Made by a program: the position numbers and the translations under genes. This document shows positions 32,431 to 42,486 of a stretch of 64,000 nucleotides of DNA, piece by piece; position 1 is the stretch's first letter; each line of letters opens with the position of its first letter. The stretch lies in NCBI GenBank assembly GCA_964059195.1, contig CAXKWD010000007.1, positions 57,475,163-57,539,162 on the forward strand. Reading direction: 5' to 3'. The DNA is from Ectobius pallidus (Eukaryota > Arthropoda > Insecta > Blattodea > Ectobiidae). The notes beneath the pieces were generated by a model. It worked only from the letters and a program-made list of their open reading frames with translations, made no database searches and was not told the DNA's origin.

Positions 32431-33425
32431 TAGGTGATGCTGCTTTATTAATAGTTATTTCGTGAATATTAAATAGCACATAATAAACATCGTGCCGGAA
32501 GTCATTTGATTTTTAAATATCTTGCCGGAAGTCATTTTGTTTTTATAACATCTATAATAAGAATTTAAACTATACATTATACAATCCGCCATCTTGTTAC
32601 GGAACCGGAAGTGCAGCCATCTTGGATGATGTCAGCGGTCCCACCCTGACTCACCCGTCATGTCAGTGGCAAAACCTAACTACTTTCAATCATGTTTACT
32701 TTTTCGTAGCTCTTAGTAAATAATTGTATTTGTTGTTCCCTATGTATTATAATGTACTGCCTCTAGTTATGAGCATTATTGCCCTTTGGTGTTTTTATTG
32801 ATAAATAATTTGTTTAATTGTAAATCTCCGTAACTGTATGGCCATTGTTTGTTTAGCCCTAGTCGAATCCGTTATTCAGTGTGGTATTATTGGATGGATA
32901 GGTCTTAATAAAACTGTTCTTACTCCATTAATTTTATTACAAAAATGCATAATCAAAATGTGTTTTAAAAACAGTTGGACTACCCAACTGAACTAATCTA
33001 TTCCGATTTTAATGTATTTACCATTGACCAAATCTATAGATACTCCCTATTAAAATTCTACCATAAAAATAAGATAAAATTCCTAGCTGTTCCACATGAA
33101 CATACAGTAAGCACTGGACGAAATAAAACTGATACTTTAGTAGAACCCAAATCTTTCACTTCTGCTGGTCAGCTCTAGTTTCGGTCCTCGTCTGTACAAT
33201 TCTAAAATCATATTACATCCAGTTTTAGCCAGATGTAGCTATGGAGCCTTTAAAACTAAAATTTAAAAAACTCATATAACTTAGATTTTCATCCCATTTA
33301 AAATAAGTACTTACTACTATCATGATGGTTTATTTTTCATTATTATTTGTTTATTTATTATTTATTTTGTTGAGAACATAACAGGCTCATTGCCTTATAC
33401 TAATTACATCAGTTTAAAAACACCA
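32431..33425. other. No gene; short repeats
   Basis: TGCCGGAAGTCATTTGATTTT and a near copy sit in tandem at about 32493 and 32523 (trimmed here). CCGGAAGTGCAGCCATCTTG at about 32605 is a GC-rich word of the type found near insect repeats. A 67-codon frame at 32975 has no recognisable domain. Confidence 0.45.
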
Positions 33426-33837
33426 ATATATATGATATTTTCCCGGGCTACTAACCACGTGGTGAATTGGATTAATTCCGACGTTTCGAAGCCACACTGA
33501 GGCTTCATTGTCAAGGAGAATGAAATGCCGGGATTAGATGGCGTGTATTTATAGGACATTGGCCCTCATTTGGACCGTGTTTCCCTTTTTTCCAATTTTT
33601 TCTCGTTTCCACCACCACCTATATAATAATAATTTATTTTCACTACCTATTGACCGTTGGCCCTTATTTGGACCGATTCTACTTCTCTAATTTTCCCTCC
33701 TGTTCTTACAGCACCCATCTGTTTCCTGATTGGTTGGTCTTCAACAAATCCTTTCTCCAATCCGGATGTCCCCATTCACAGCAGTCCTATAAATACACGC
33801 CATCTAATCCCGGCATTCATACAGAACACAGACCAAG

Positions 33838-34039
33838 AAGACCAAGAAGAACACCAGTAAACTTGTTACATGATGAATTTACAATTGAGACACTCCACGA
33901 ATATATAACAAGAAATACGCAAAAAGAAGCACGTAAACTTAACTCGCATCCAAACACATTAGTAAAAAACATTGGCACAAACCAGGCCAGGTATAACAAA
34001 CATAAGAGACTAACTATAGTTGTTGACATTCAGCAATAA
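33838..34039 (+). pseudogene. C-terminal tail of a LINE RT protein
   Basis: NLLHDEFTIETLHEYITRNT followed by KEARKLNSHPNTLVKNIG has the spacing of the last domain of LINE RT proteins (LH--F-I-TL-EYI, then KL-SHPN-LV). It ends in a stop at 34039. It is only 60 codons long and lies between the arms of a Penelope-type inverted repeat. Confidence 0.5.
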
Positions 34040-34231
34040 AAGACTGTCTAAGAAATTAATGAAATAAAATTATAACTTTTTAAAATAAAACTTGATTACT
34101 CAACCAACACGTCAAAATGACGTATGCAAATACAAAAGAAAATTGAAATCTCAAACCAAATACAAGGTCAAGAGCCCAAACCTAGGGCTCATACCTTTTG
34201 CAGTTAGGGTCAGAAATGCCCAGTAAGTCTA

Positions 34232-34270
34232 TCCTCCTCCTCCTCCTCCTCCTCCTCCTCCTCCTCCTCC
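34232..34270. repeat. (CTC)n microsatellite
   Basis: Thirteen CTC units in a row directly abut the right arm of the Penelope-type inverted repeat. Confidence 0.95.
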
Positions 34271-34625
34271 CGGCATTTCATTCTCCTTGACAATGAAGCC
34301 TCAGTTTGGCTTCGAAACGTCGGAATTAATCCAATTCACCACCTGGTTAGTAGCCCGGGAAAATATCATATATTACCAGCACCAGGAAAAATTCAAAGCA
34401 CACCAATATTATATGTTTAATCCAACACTAGAAATATTTAAACTAACACTACAACTAATTAAATACAGAAACAAACAAGAAACACATTCAATATGAAAAT
34501 TACACAATGAAGGGAACAGATCCCGAGCACGAGGTCCTCCTCTTTCGGGGTTTCAAGATCTTAAATATTAACTAAGTATTCATGTAATTTAAAAATATAT
34601 AAAAATAAAAAATATATTCCTTACA

Positions 34626-35335
34626 GTTTACTGATGACCAGCTAATATTGGCACAAGATGAAGAAGACATAGAATTCATCACAAGGAAGTTAATAGAGAA
34701 GTATAAAAAATGATGACTTCAGGTCAATAGCAATAAAACAAAAAATCATGGTAGTAGGTGACATAAGTCAAGATTTCATAATGGAAAAAGGGATAGGAAC
34801 TATTACACACTCTGATCTAAAGTCAAAATAACACAAGATGGCAAACAAGATAAAGAAATTAGTTCAAGAATATTTGCTGGAAAGCTTGCTATTGGAACAT
34901 TAAATGGGTTTCTTTGGGATTGACGAATTAGAAAGGGAAAAAAAGGAAAAATCTTTAACACAACTATTAGAAGCATTATGACATATGGATCAGAAGTATG
35001 GACATTTAAATCCCAATTACTACAAATATTAATGGCATCTGAGATGGACTTTTGGAGGCGATCCACAGGTATATCTACATGGGGAAGAGTCAGAAATTAA
35101 ATCATTAGGAAGAAAATAAATGTCACAAATTCGATCACTGATTTTGTAGAAGAAACACAGCTCTTATGATATGGACATACAAAAAGGATATCCGAGGAGA
35201 GACTGCCACGGAGGATTATGGAATGGGAACCACCATGATGGGAGAAAAATGGGAAGCCTCCGACCACATGGATACAAGGAATTCAAACATCAATTAGAAG
35301 AAGAAATACGGTAGTAAATTTATTAGCAGATAGAC
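34626..35335 (+). pseudogene. LINE RT, active site to C-terminus, decayed
   Basis: FTDDQLILAQDEEDIEFITR is an RT active-site box (usually FADD), followed by a LQVNSNKTK box, IRSIMTYGSEVW (thumb end) and EMDFWRRSTG. The distal part has GHTKRISEERLPRRIMEW and PPTTWIQGIQ, the conserved GHV-R----LP and tail of this LINE group. Many stops and shifts separate the boxes. EN and the RT fingers are missing, so it is 5'-truncated. A Helitron 3' end follows 130 bases later, so the Helitron may carry this LINE piece. Confidence 0.75.
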
Positions 35336-35465
35336 ACAAATGGAGAATGAAAATTAAACTGTATATACAGTATAATCTTGGGTTACCGGAAAATGTAAAT
35401 GGAAGTACATTGTAAAACCGGATAATAAAATTTAAAAAATATATAAAGCAGTTGAGTAAATAATT

Positions 35466-35493
35466 GTGGGCGAAGCCGCAGGCATCTGCTAGT
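35466..35493 (+). mobile_element. Helitron 3' terminus
   Basis: GTGGGCGAAGCCGCAGGCAT followed by CTGCTAG and T. It is the same ending as at 8932-8957 with the CTAG intact. The GC hairpin before CTAG/T is diagnostic for Helitrons. The 5' end of this copy was not located. Confidence 0.65.
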
Positions 35494-36025
35494 AAATATT
35501 TAATGTACTGGACCTATTATACTCAAGAGTTCATTCAACTATTTTCTTTTTTATTTTGTGAATTTTGAATTGTGATTTTTTGGGGAATGTAAGTTTGTTT
35601 ATTGTGTGGAAAAAGTACACTTAAGAGATTTATTTACAATTCCAAGCTATTTTTTCATTAATATGTTTTGTGAAAAGTTCGCTCAACTTTCAGTCCATGA
35701 AATTGACATCAGAGTTCACGGGAGTATCAGAAATTACCCCTTGATTACGAAATTCTTAAAGAGGTGAGGAAAGTGTTGGATGTACAATGGCGTGTTTGTG
35801 AAATAAGCAATTCGAAAAATTGTATTTTTCCACATAACTCCATGCGTCAGAAAAGATAATGTCAATAAATAAAAAAGGATCCTGAGACGGAATGAAAGCT
35901 TAGTATTGACGCCACTAGATGTCAGGGTGTATATCGTACTTCGTGTTTCAATGTTGTCAGCTTTACCTACGAAGTTGAACAAAACCTACCGAATGAGGAC
36001 TAGGGAGCCGAGCGTTCAAGAAATC
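35494..36025. other. No gene seen
   Basis: AT-rich until about 35900, then GC-richer. Nothing recognised. Confidence 0.5.
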
Positions 36026-36039
36026 GCGCGCGGGTAGTA
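36026..36039. repeat. 14-bp direct repeat, partner at 45102-45115
   Basis: GCGCGCGGGTAGTA occurs here and at 45102-45115 in the same orientation. The two copies bracket the minus-strand LINE (36040-44210, interrupted by element A). It may be a target site duplication of that LINE or a mark of a rearrangement. Confidence 0.6.
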
Positions 36040-36382
36040 ATACAACCGGCATGGTAATAGTCTTATAAATATTTATTCTAGATTTCTGGACAGAAGACGA
36101 GAATATATGTGTTTCTGAACTGCATAAAAACAAGCTTTTCTTGATTTTAGTCGGAACTTAATTTCTACCTTAATATTATTTGTGTCTGTAATTATTGTTA
36201 CCAGATATTTGAAATTTTCCACTTGTTCGAACGATTTACCGGCTATTTTAATATTTTGTGGAGCATTATTTTGACGTTCCATGACCATATACTTAGTTTT
36301 TTTCTGTATTAATTTCCAATCCAACATTTCTTCAGATATCGAAAAGACTTTCTGCATTTCTCTTGATGTTGTTTATGTCATC
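36040..36382 (-). pseudogene. LINE RT, part downstream of the YADD box (piece 1b)
   Basis: Reading leftward from 36382: DDINNIKRNAES, EMLDWKLIQKKTKYMVM, NIKIAGKSFEQVENFKYL, HIYSRLLSRNLE and, in another frame, YKTITMPVVL at about 36075-36045. These are the palm-thumb boxes of a LINE (KTKYM, FKYL, YKTI-MPVVLYG). It continues piece 1a (43782-44210), from which it is separated by LTR element A inserted a few codons after the active site. It stops exactly before YGCETW, the point at which the plus-strand piece at 45115 begins. Confidence 0.82.
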
Positions 36383-37677
36383 TGAGCCGTGAATTCGGCT
36401 CATATCTTGATTATCTAACAGTTTTGTCGCATTCTGCTATCTTTGCTATATTTTATGTATGCTTAGTAAAACACGCCCGGTGGTAAACTCTGTTTTCTCT
36501 TTTTTCTGAAATTGGTATTCGCTTGTGCTGCCCTCTGTATGAAGGCAAGGGAGGTCAGGGCCGTGCATAGAAACGTCAGTTGTAATTGGGATCACGCACG
36601 AGCAGTTTCTCCGTATGCAAAGTTCAACTCAGTGTTTGGTGGGCGTTTCCCGTGATGGCGACCGTCGTCTTCAACGTGGTTCTCGGGTGAGATCTTTGCT
36701 TTTTCTATCATGAATTTAAGGTAGTTAAAGTAATTCTGTTTAGTATTTTCTCACCCAGTTTTGGCCTTGTCTAAATTTCCGTTCTTCGCTATAGTTAATT
36801 ATGATGCAGTATCGCGGTTCTGGAGTTAAGTTTGAAATTACGCCTACACCATCCGTAATTATTTCTATTCTTCAGTCAGTCTAAAGTTCGTCTGTTATGG
36901 GTTGTTTTCACATGTTCTCCCGTTAGCAAAGGCATTTTATACAGAGTTAGTAATGTGGGTTGAAAGAGATAGTATTGGTCTAAAGGTTGCATCAGGGGCT
37001 AAATTCTTATAGCTTTTTCAAAACGGGGTTTCTTGGAGTTTACCACCGTCTAACCAGAGCATTTTTCAAGTTAATTTTTGGGGATTTTGCCACTATAAAT
37101 GTTATGCAGAAGTTCTTCGGCATATACAGAGTGATTAAAAGAAGTGGGTTTTTCTTCGACATACAGAGTGATTAAATTTTGAGGACAATATTTGAAATGT
37201 CTAATAAATGCATATTCTTGGACAAGGGAAGGGAATAAGTAGTTATACCATGTTTTAGAAGAATACCCTCATGAGGATATTTTAGGTGATTTATTCAATT
37301 TTGTATATATATATCATTTTAAGGTATAGCGTAAGATCATTTGATGTTTCAGCTTGTTAAATTAATAAATGAATTTGCTGTAAATAATTGTTTCGACCGA
37401 TGTTTAATTGGTCAAGTTAGAAATAAATTTGTTTCTCCAAGGTTATCACCCTTTTCTATTTTGGTCTACATATTTCAGGTTTTCCCCTAAATGCTGGGTA
37501 GTTATTGGAGTAAAATCCTTGTTTCCTGGGAGTATGGGCACCAGATATTGCAGAAAATAAGCAGTAGCGTTGCTAAATTAGTTAGAAATGAGAAAAACCC
37601 GGTCTACTTCAACAAAGCATTTGTACTAGGCTTCGTACATATGTCGTCTGTGCCAAAAGAGTAAAAGGGGCGCAACA
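36383..37677 (+). repeat. 5' LTR of element A
   Basis: It starts with the palindrome TGAGCCGTGAATTCGGCTCA. GGGTGAG (36685-36691) and CTCACCC (36750-36756) form a second inverted pair that also occurs in the B LTR. These sit in splice-site-like contexts (GGTGAG, then TTTTCTCACCCAG). The end is GGGGCGCAACA. Confidence 0.92.
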
Positions 37678-37742
37678 TAAGTGGAATCGCAGAGCGTGGT
37701 TAGGGTTTTTTTGGCATTTCATTTCTCTAATTTCCCGCTCTG
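37678..37742 (+). promoter_or_regulatory. Primer-binding region and leader hairpin, element A
   Basis: Directly after the LTR comes TAAGTGGAATCGCAGAGCGT. The TGG...GCAGAGC..GGTT pattern resembles an initiator-methionine tRNA primer site with two extra bases; this is weak. CAGAGCG (37690-37696) pairs with CGCTCTG (37736-37742). The same pair exists in element B (48678-48684 with 48719-48725), so the hairpin is conserved. Confidence 0.5.
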
Positions 37743-39266
37743 TGTTTTTTTAAATAGAGTTTTTCGAGGGTGGTAATTTTTCACATTGGCTTTTCTCGTA
37801 AAATTTTACTCCTTTATAATTTTTGGTCTCCTTCCTAAGAGTAGGGGAGATTTTCATGTTGTCTTGGCATTTTGCGTAGTTCTGCATTTCCTCGCTTATT
37901 TTCTATATTAAGATATAGCGAGTTTATTTACTTACCTTTTGTGACTGGTATGTTCAGTACTTTCGTTTTCAAGCCTGCTATCGCATTGAATATGAAAAGC
38001 GTGTGTTAGCAGTGATTATTTTGGGATCCTTTCTAACCTAACAATAAACTTCGGGTATTTACAAATTGCTATCCGAGTATTTCGGGTTTAGGCATTTTTT
38101 TTGGTATTGTTGATGGCCTGTTGGGTTTTTATCATAATACTGTGATTATCTATATCGCTATTTGGGTTTTGGTTAAAATTTTGCGAGCGAGATTTGTAGG
38201 ACCCATGTGTTGGTTTATTGATATTACAGTTTGAAATCTAATGGTGATTTCAATTTTGACATGGGATTTTGAAAATTAACTTCTCGAATCGTTTTGAAGA
38301 TCCAATAGTGATTTTCATTTTTGAACTTGAACTTTGGAAAATTAAAATTTTCAAAAATACTTCGAGCATTAACTGGGACTTGTATTTTGGGAATTTGAAG
38401 TTGAGTTTTTCAGAAAATTTTGGGAAAACGGACAGTTAGTGGTTGTCCGAACTTAATTAATTCTGAGAATACTTCAAGAATCTAAGATTGATTTGTACTT
38501 GAATTTGAATTTTGAAATTAATATTTGGGACTATTTCCGCAATTTTGATGGGGAGATGTATTTTGTAAATTAAAGCGAAGTGGATTTTGGAAGGTTTCCT
38601 GAAACTTAAAACTGGTTTCTAATTGGAAATTAAACTTGGGAAATAAAGTCTTGAATTTTAGTAACCTAACCGTGACCTGTAACTGGACATATTATAAAAA
38701 AAAAAAATTTCTCGATTACTACAGAATAGTGATTTCTATTCGCAATTGATTGGAAATAATTACATACCGATTTTGTGACCTAATGGTGAGTTAGATGTGG
38801 GCTAATTAAATCCTGGAATTTATTTGTTAATAATTCCGATACTTGATATTGACTTGGTTTTGAGATTGAAATTTGAATTTAATGTCGTTTAATGATTGGG
38901 AACCGATTTGTGACTTCTAGCTGGAGATTAAGTATTCGAGTATTTTCAAGTTTGATATCCGTTTTTTTCAAATTCAGATTTACCGTGAATATTCCGGTAT
39001 TTTGTAATTTAATAGTGATTTGTATTCTGGGAATATTGTTTGAGCTTATGCATATTATTGAGGCTTAACTGTGAAGGTGTATGCTAAAACTAAATTCTGG
39101 GCAACTATTTTCATTTATGTATTTGGAGTTCTACACATGAATATTTACTTAAAATTCAGTTAGTAAAAGGCTGTTCTTTATTCGCTTCCTTTTATAAAGT
39201 TTGGCGAATTTTTCAAATTTGGGATTTTGCTATTTTATTGGTGGATTTTGCTCTCAATCGATCATT
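37743..39266 (+). other. Long leader of element A
   Basis: No gene. From about 38200 it consists of degenerate repeats of GAATTTGAA / TTTTGGAAATTAA type words, paralleling the clear tandem arrays in the leader of element B. Confidence 0.6.
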
Positions 39267-39488
39267 ATGAGTAATAGGATATATGTCCCCGTAGAATTTT
39301 TGTTAAAGGCTGGTATTATATACGAATTATTAGTTCATGGAATCAAAGTGGATTCTGAAGACTCAGTTGGGAATTTGTCTAAATTACTGAAGGATAATTT
39401 GTCAAGTCCAGTTGATGTTAGTAATCTAAAACACATAAAGATGGAGAATGAATATTCTACATTAGTTTCTAAAACCGAAGAGAAGTAG
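39267..39488 (+). pseudogene. Gag N-terminal remnant, element A
   Basis: MSNRIYVPVEFLLKAGIIYE continues to SVGNLSKLLKDNLSSPVDVS and ends at a stop after KTEEK. It aligns without gaps to the first 70 residues of the B gag (MSNRTYVPLEFLLKADLLYE, SVPNLTKILKDNL). The rest of gag and all of pol are deleted; the sequence after 39489 is 3' non-coding. The retained start may matter for RNA packaging, or the frame may simply be a relic. Confidence 0.82.
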
Positions 39489-41130
39489 TTAATAAAAAAA
39501 ATGGCTAGTTAGATTCTTATTGTAAGTGCATCCTGGAAAAGGTTTTTAAAATAAAGGAAAAGGAAAAATGCCTGGGTATATTCTAAGGGTAGTTGGATCC
39601 TGCAAAAGGGAGAACATGGAGAGTTTATTCGGGAATTTGGAACTATAATATTAACTGCGTGATTCCAATTACACTCATTTTATTTTAAGAAACAAAAGGG
39701 GGGAAAATTGGCAAAATCAAAAACAAAAACAACACTTATATTATGTATATTTTTGAGCGTCTACTGTGCGTTTATATTTTATGTTGCAGTTTGTGGCTGT
39801 TCTGTTGGAGTATAATTCCGTCCCTCTTTTCTTCGCGCCTGAAGGAATTCTGGACCTATGTAAAAAAGGGGGGCTATGTAGTGGAGCCTCTCTTTCTTCT
39901 TGCTTCACTGTCCCACTCCTGTCTTGTGCCGGCCCATCTTGGTTCCTGCTCTGGAGACGTCTGGAGTTATGGGTTCCTGGAACAGTTAGAGAACCACGGA
40001 TGATTTGGCGCATTTGTGGAGCGTCTATCTGGATTTCCAAAAAGGGAAACAAATTTGCTTCAGCACTAAGAAATAAATGTAAGCAAGGAATTGGAGAAGA
40101 AATCGTGTTTTGGATGGAGCACTGTTAGCAGCATGTTGGACATGAACTTTTGTAGCTTGGTGGAAACAAGTTATTACATGCAAGGCATGCGAGCTGAACA
40201 TAGCTTGACTTATACCAAGGCAATCTGAGGCTGTGTTTACATTCATGCTTCTTGTGTTTATGAAGAGCCTGGATATTATATGGGTGAAAACTCCATGCAA
40301 GCAAAGAAAAAGCATAGAGCAAGGCCATCTTTAGCAAGCATTTAGCCTTTTGCACTTGCCTTATTGTGAAGAGCAATTGTTGAAGAGTCGTCGGGCACCC
40401 TCTTCGGGCTGTGGATGTCGCAACTGTTGCAGTTGCCGTGCAGTAACCTCTCCCGTCTGGTAGATTACAACACTGGTAATCTGAATCCACAAAACCTTGT
40501 TCATCTGTCTTCTGAATTCTATTCCTGTTGGTTATTCTATATTCCTGTTTGTTTTTCCTGGGCGGCATGCCATCCTGTTTTACCACCCACCCCTGCACCA
40601 TCTGGACTCTCAGCCTTTCTCTCAAGCTGGAGCACTCACAACTCATGAGTTAGCTTGGTTGCTCTGTGTTCGTCCGGTTGATGGTTACCGGCCTGCCTGC
40701 CACCTTCTTCCTTGGACTGGATCCTTGGTGCTCTGTCTGGTGTGAAGGACCTCTTGAAGTTGCTGTGGGCACTGACTGCTTTTCTCCTTGGATCTTCCGG
40801 TTCCTGGCAATATGGTGTTCCTGCTACGGCGGTGTGGAAGTCATCGCAGTCCTGTGCGCCTGCACAGATTTCCGTGGTTCCTGTCTTCTGTGGTGTTTGT
40901 TCTTGTCTCCCACCCGGGGGGGAGGACGAGTGGAGTGGTATTAAGAAGATTGGACTCTAAAGAAAAAGAGTGTTTGTCTTTTCCTGAAGTTGCTGGGGCA
41001 TCGGGCAAGGCATTGGAAACATTTTGGGCAGTGTTCAAGACTAAAGATTGTGCTATTTTTTGGTGTTTCATGTATATTTGGGGAATGTTTAAAGAAAAAA
41101 TGTGTTCTGGGTTTTAAAATAATAAAAAAA
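39489..41130 (+). other. 3' non-coding region of element A
   Basis: No gene. Stretches such as TTATGTTGCAGTTTG (about 39779) and TGTGCCGGCCCAT, CTGGAGACGTCTGGAG (39920-39965) match element B at 52118-52300. Open frames of 70-170 codons here are probably fortuitous, because they are not conserved in B. Confidence 0.6.
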
Positions 41131-41176
41131 AAATAAAGTCTTTGACTTTATTTTTTTGGGGAAAGTCAGGGGAGTT
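41131..41176 (+). promoter_or_regulatory. Conserved hairpin and polypurine tract, element A
   Basis: AAATAAAGTC-TTT-GACTTTATTT (41131-41153) is a perfect stem with a 3-base loop, extendable by A/T runs. A purine-rich GGGGAAAGTCAGGGGAG follows up to the LTR, the expected site of plus-strand priming. Element B has the same hairpin at 53581-53603 and the same CAGGGGAGTT before its LTR. Confidence 0.7.
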
Positions 41177-42471
41177 TGAGCCGTGAATTCGGCTCATATC
41201 TTGATTATCTAACAGTTTTGTCGCATTCTGCTATCTTTGCTATATTTTATGTATGCTTAGTAAAACACGCCCGGTGGTAAACTCTGTTTTCTCTTTTTTC
41301 TGAAATTGGTATTCGCTTGTGCTGCCCTCTGTATGAAGGCAAGGGAGGTCAGGGCCGTGCATAGAAACGTCAGTTGTAATTGGGATCACGCACGAGCAGT
41401 TTCTCCGTATGCAAAGTTCAACTCAGTGTTTGGTGGGCGTTTCCCGTGATGGCGACCGTCGTCTTCAACGTGGTTCTCGGGTGAGATCTTTGCTTTTTCT
41501 ATCATGAATTTAAGGTAGTTAAAGTAATTCTGTTTAGTATTTTCTCACCCAGTTTTGGCCTTGTCTAAATTTCCGTTCTTCGCTATAGTTAATTATGATG
41601 CAGTATCGCGGTTCTGGAGTTAAGTTTGAAATTACGCCTACACCATCCGTAATTATTTCTATTCTTCAGTCAGTCTAAAGTTCGTCTGTTATGGGTTGTT
41701 TTCACATGTTCTCCCGTTAGCAAAGGCATTTTATACAGAGTTAGTAATGTGGGTTGAAAGAGATAGTATTGGTCTAAAGGTTGCATCAGGGGCTAAATTC
41801 TTATAGCTTTTTCAAAACGGGGTTTCTTGGAGTTTACCACCGTCTAACCAGAGCATTTTTCAAGTTAATTTTTGGGGATTTTGCCACTATAAATGTTATG
41901 CAGAAGTTCTTCGGCATATACAGAGTGATTAAAAGAAGTGGGTTTTTCTTCGACATACAGAGTGATTAAATTTTGAGGACAATATTTGAAATGTCTAATA
42001 AATGCATATTCTTGGACAAGGGAAGGGAATAAGTAGTTATACCATGTTTTAGAAGAATACCCTCATGAGGATATTTTAGGTGATTTATTCAATTTTGTAT
42101 ATATATATCATTTTAAGGTATAGCGTAAGATCATTTGATGTTTCAGCTTGTTAAATTAATAAATGAATTTGCTGTAAATAATTGTTTCGACCGATGTTTA
42201 ATTGGTCAAGTTAGAAATAAATTTGTTTCTCCAAGGTTATCACCCTTTTCTATTTTGGTCTACATATTTCAGGTTTTCCCCTAAATGCTGGGTAGTTATT
42301 GGAGTAAAATCCTTGTTTCCTGGGAGTATGGGCACCAGATATTGCAGAAAATAAGCAGTAGCGTTGCTAAATTAGTTAGAAATGAGAAAAACCCGGTCTA
42401 CTTCAACAAAGCATTTGTACTAGGCTTCGTACATATGTCGTCTGTGCCAAAAGAGTAAAAGGGGCGCAACA
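41177..42471 (+). repeat. Middle LTR of element A
   Basis: A 1295-bp LTR with no difference noticed from the 5' copy; it is preceded by the polypurine tract. Confidence 0.92.
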
Positions 42472-42486
42472 TTAGTTTTTCGAGTT
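42472..42486 (+). other. 15-bp spacer between adjacent LTRs
   Basis: TTAGTTTTTCGAGTT. Its core AGTTTTTCGAG also occurs in the leader (37758-37768) and its last bases GAGTT resemble the bases before the middle LTR. It looks like an internal region deleted down to 15 bp. Confidence 0.6.

Larger units (their letters stand above)
33426..34376. repeat. Penelope-type inverted repeat pair, about 105-bp arms
   Basis: The right arm (34271-34376) reads CATTTCATTCTCCTTGACAA, TGAAGCCTCAGTTTGGCTTC, GAAACGTCGGAATTAATCC and GTAGCCCGGGAAAATATCAT. The left arm (33426-33528) is its reverse complement with about two mismatches. A stem (AAGCC..GGCTT) followed by CGAAACGTC resembles the hammerhead region of Penelope-like elements; the CUGANGA half is degenerate. 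An inner inverted pair, ATGGCGTGTATTTATAGGAC (from about 33538) and its complement ending near 33806, shows further rearrangement. A LINE tail lies between the arms. Confidence 0.65.

Noticed and set aside
36987..37175. 62-codon frame present identically in all three LTRs of element A
   Set aside because: Identity follows from LTR duplication; the frame is not kept in the LTR of element B.
37678..37700. Confident assignment of an initiator-methionine tRNA primer-binding site
   Set aside because: The match to TGGTAGCAGAGC needs a two-base insertion, so only a weak resemblance is recorded.
40125..41117. Several 70-173-codon frames on both strands in the 3' region of A, considered as an env-like gene
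   Set aside because: No signal peptide plus membrane pattern of an envelope protein, and the homologous part of B does not keep the frames.
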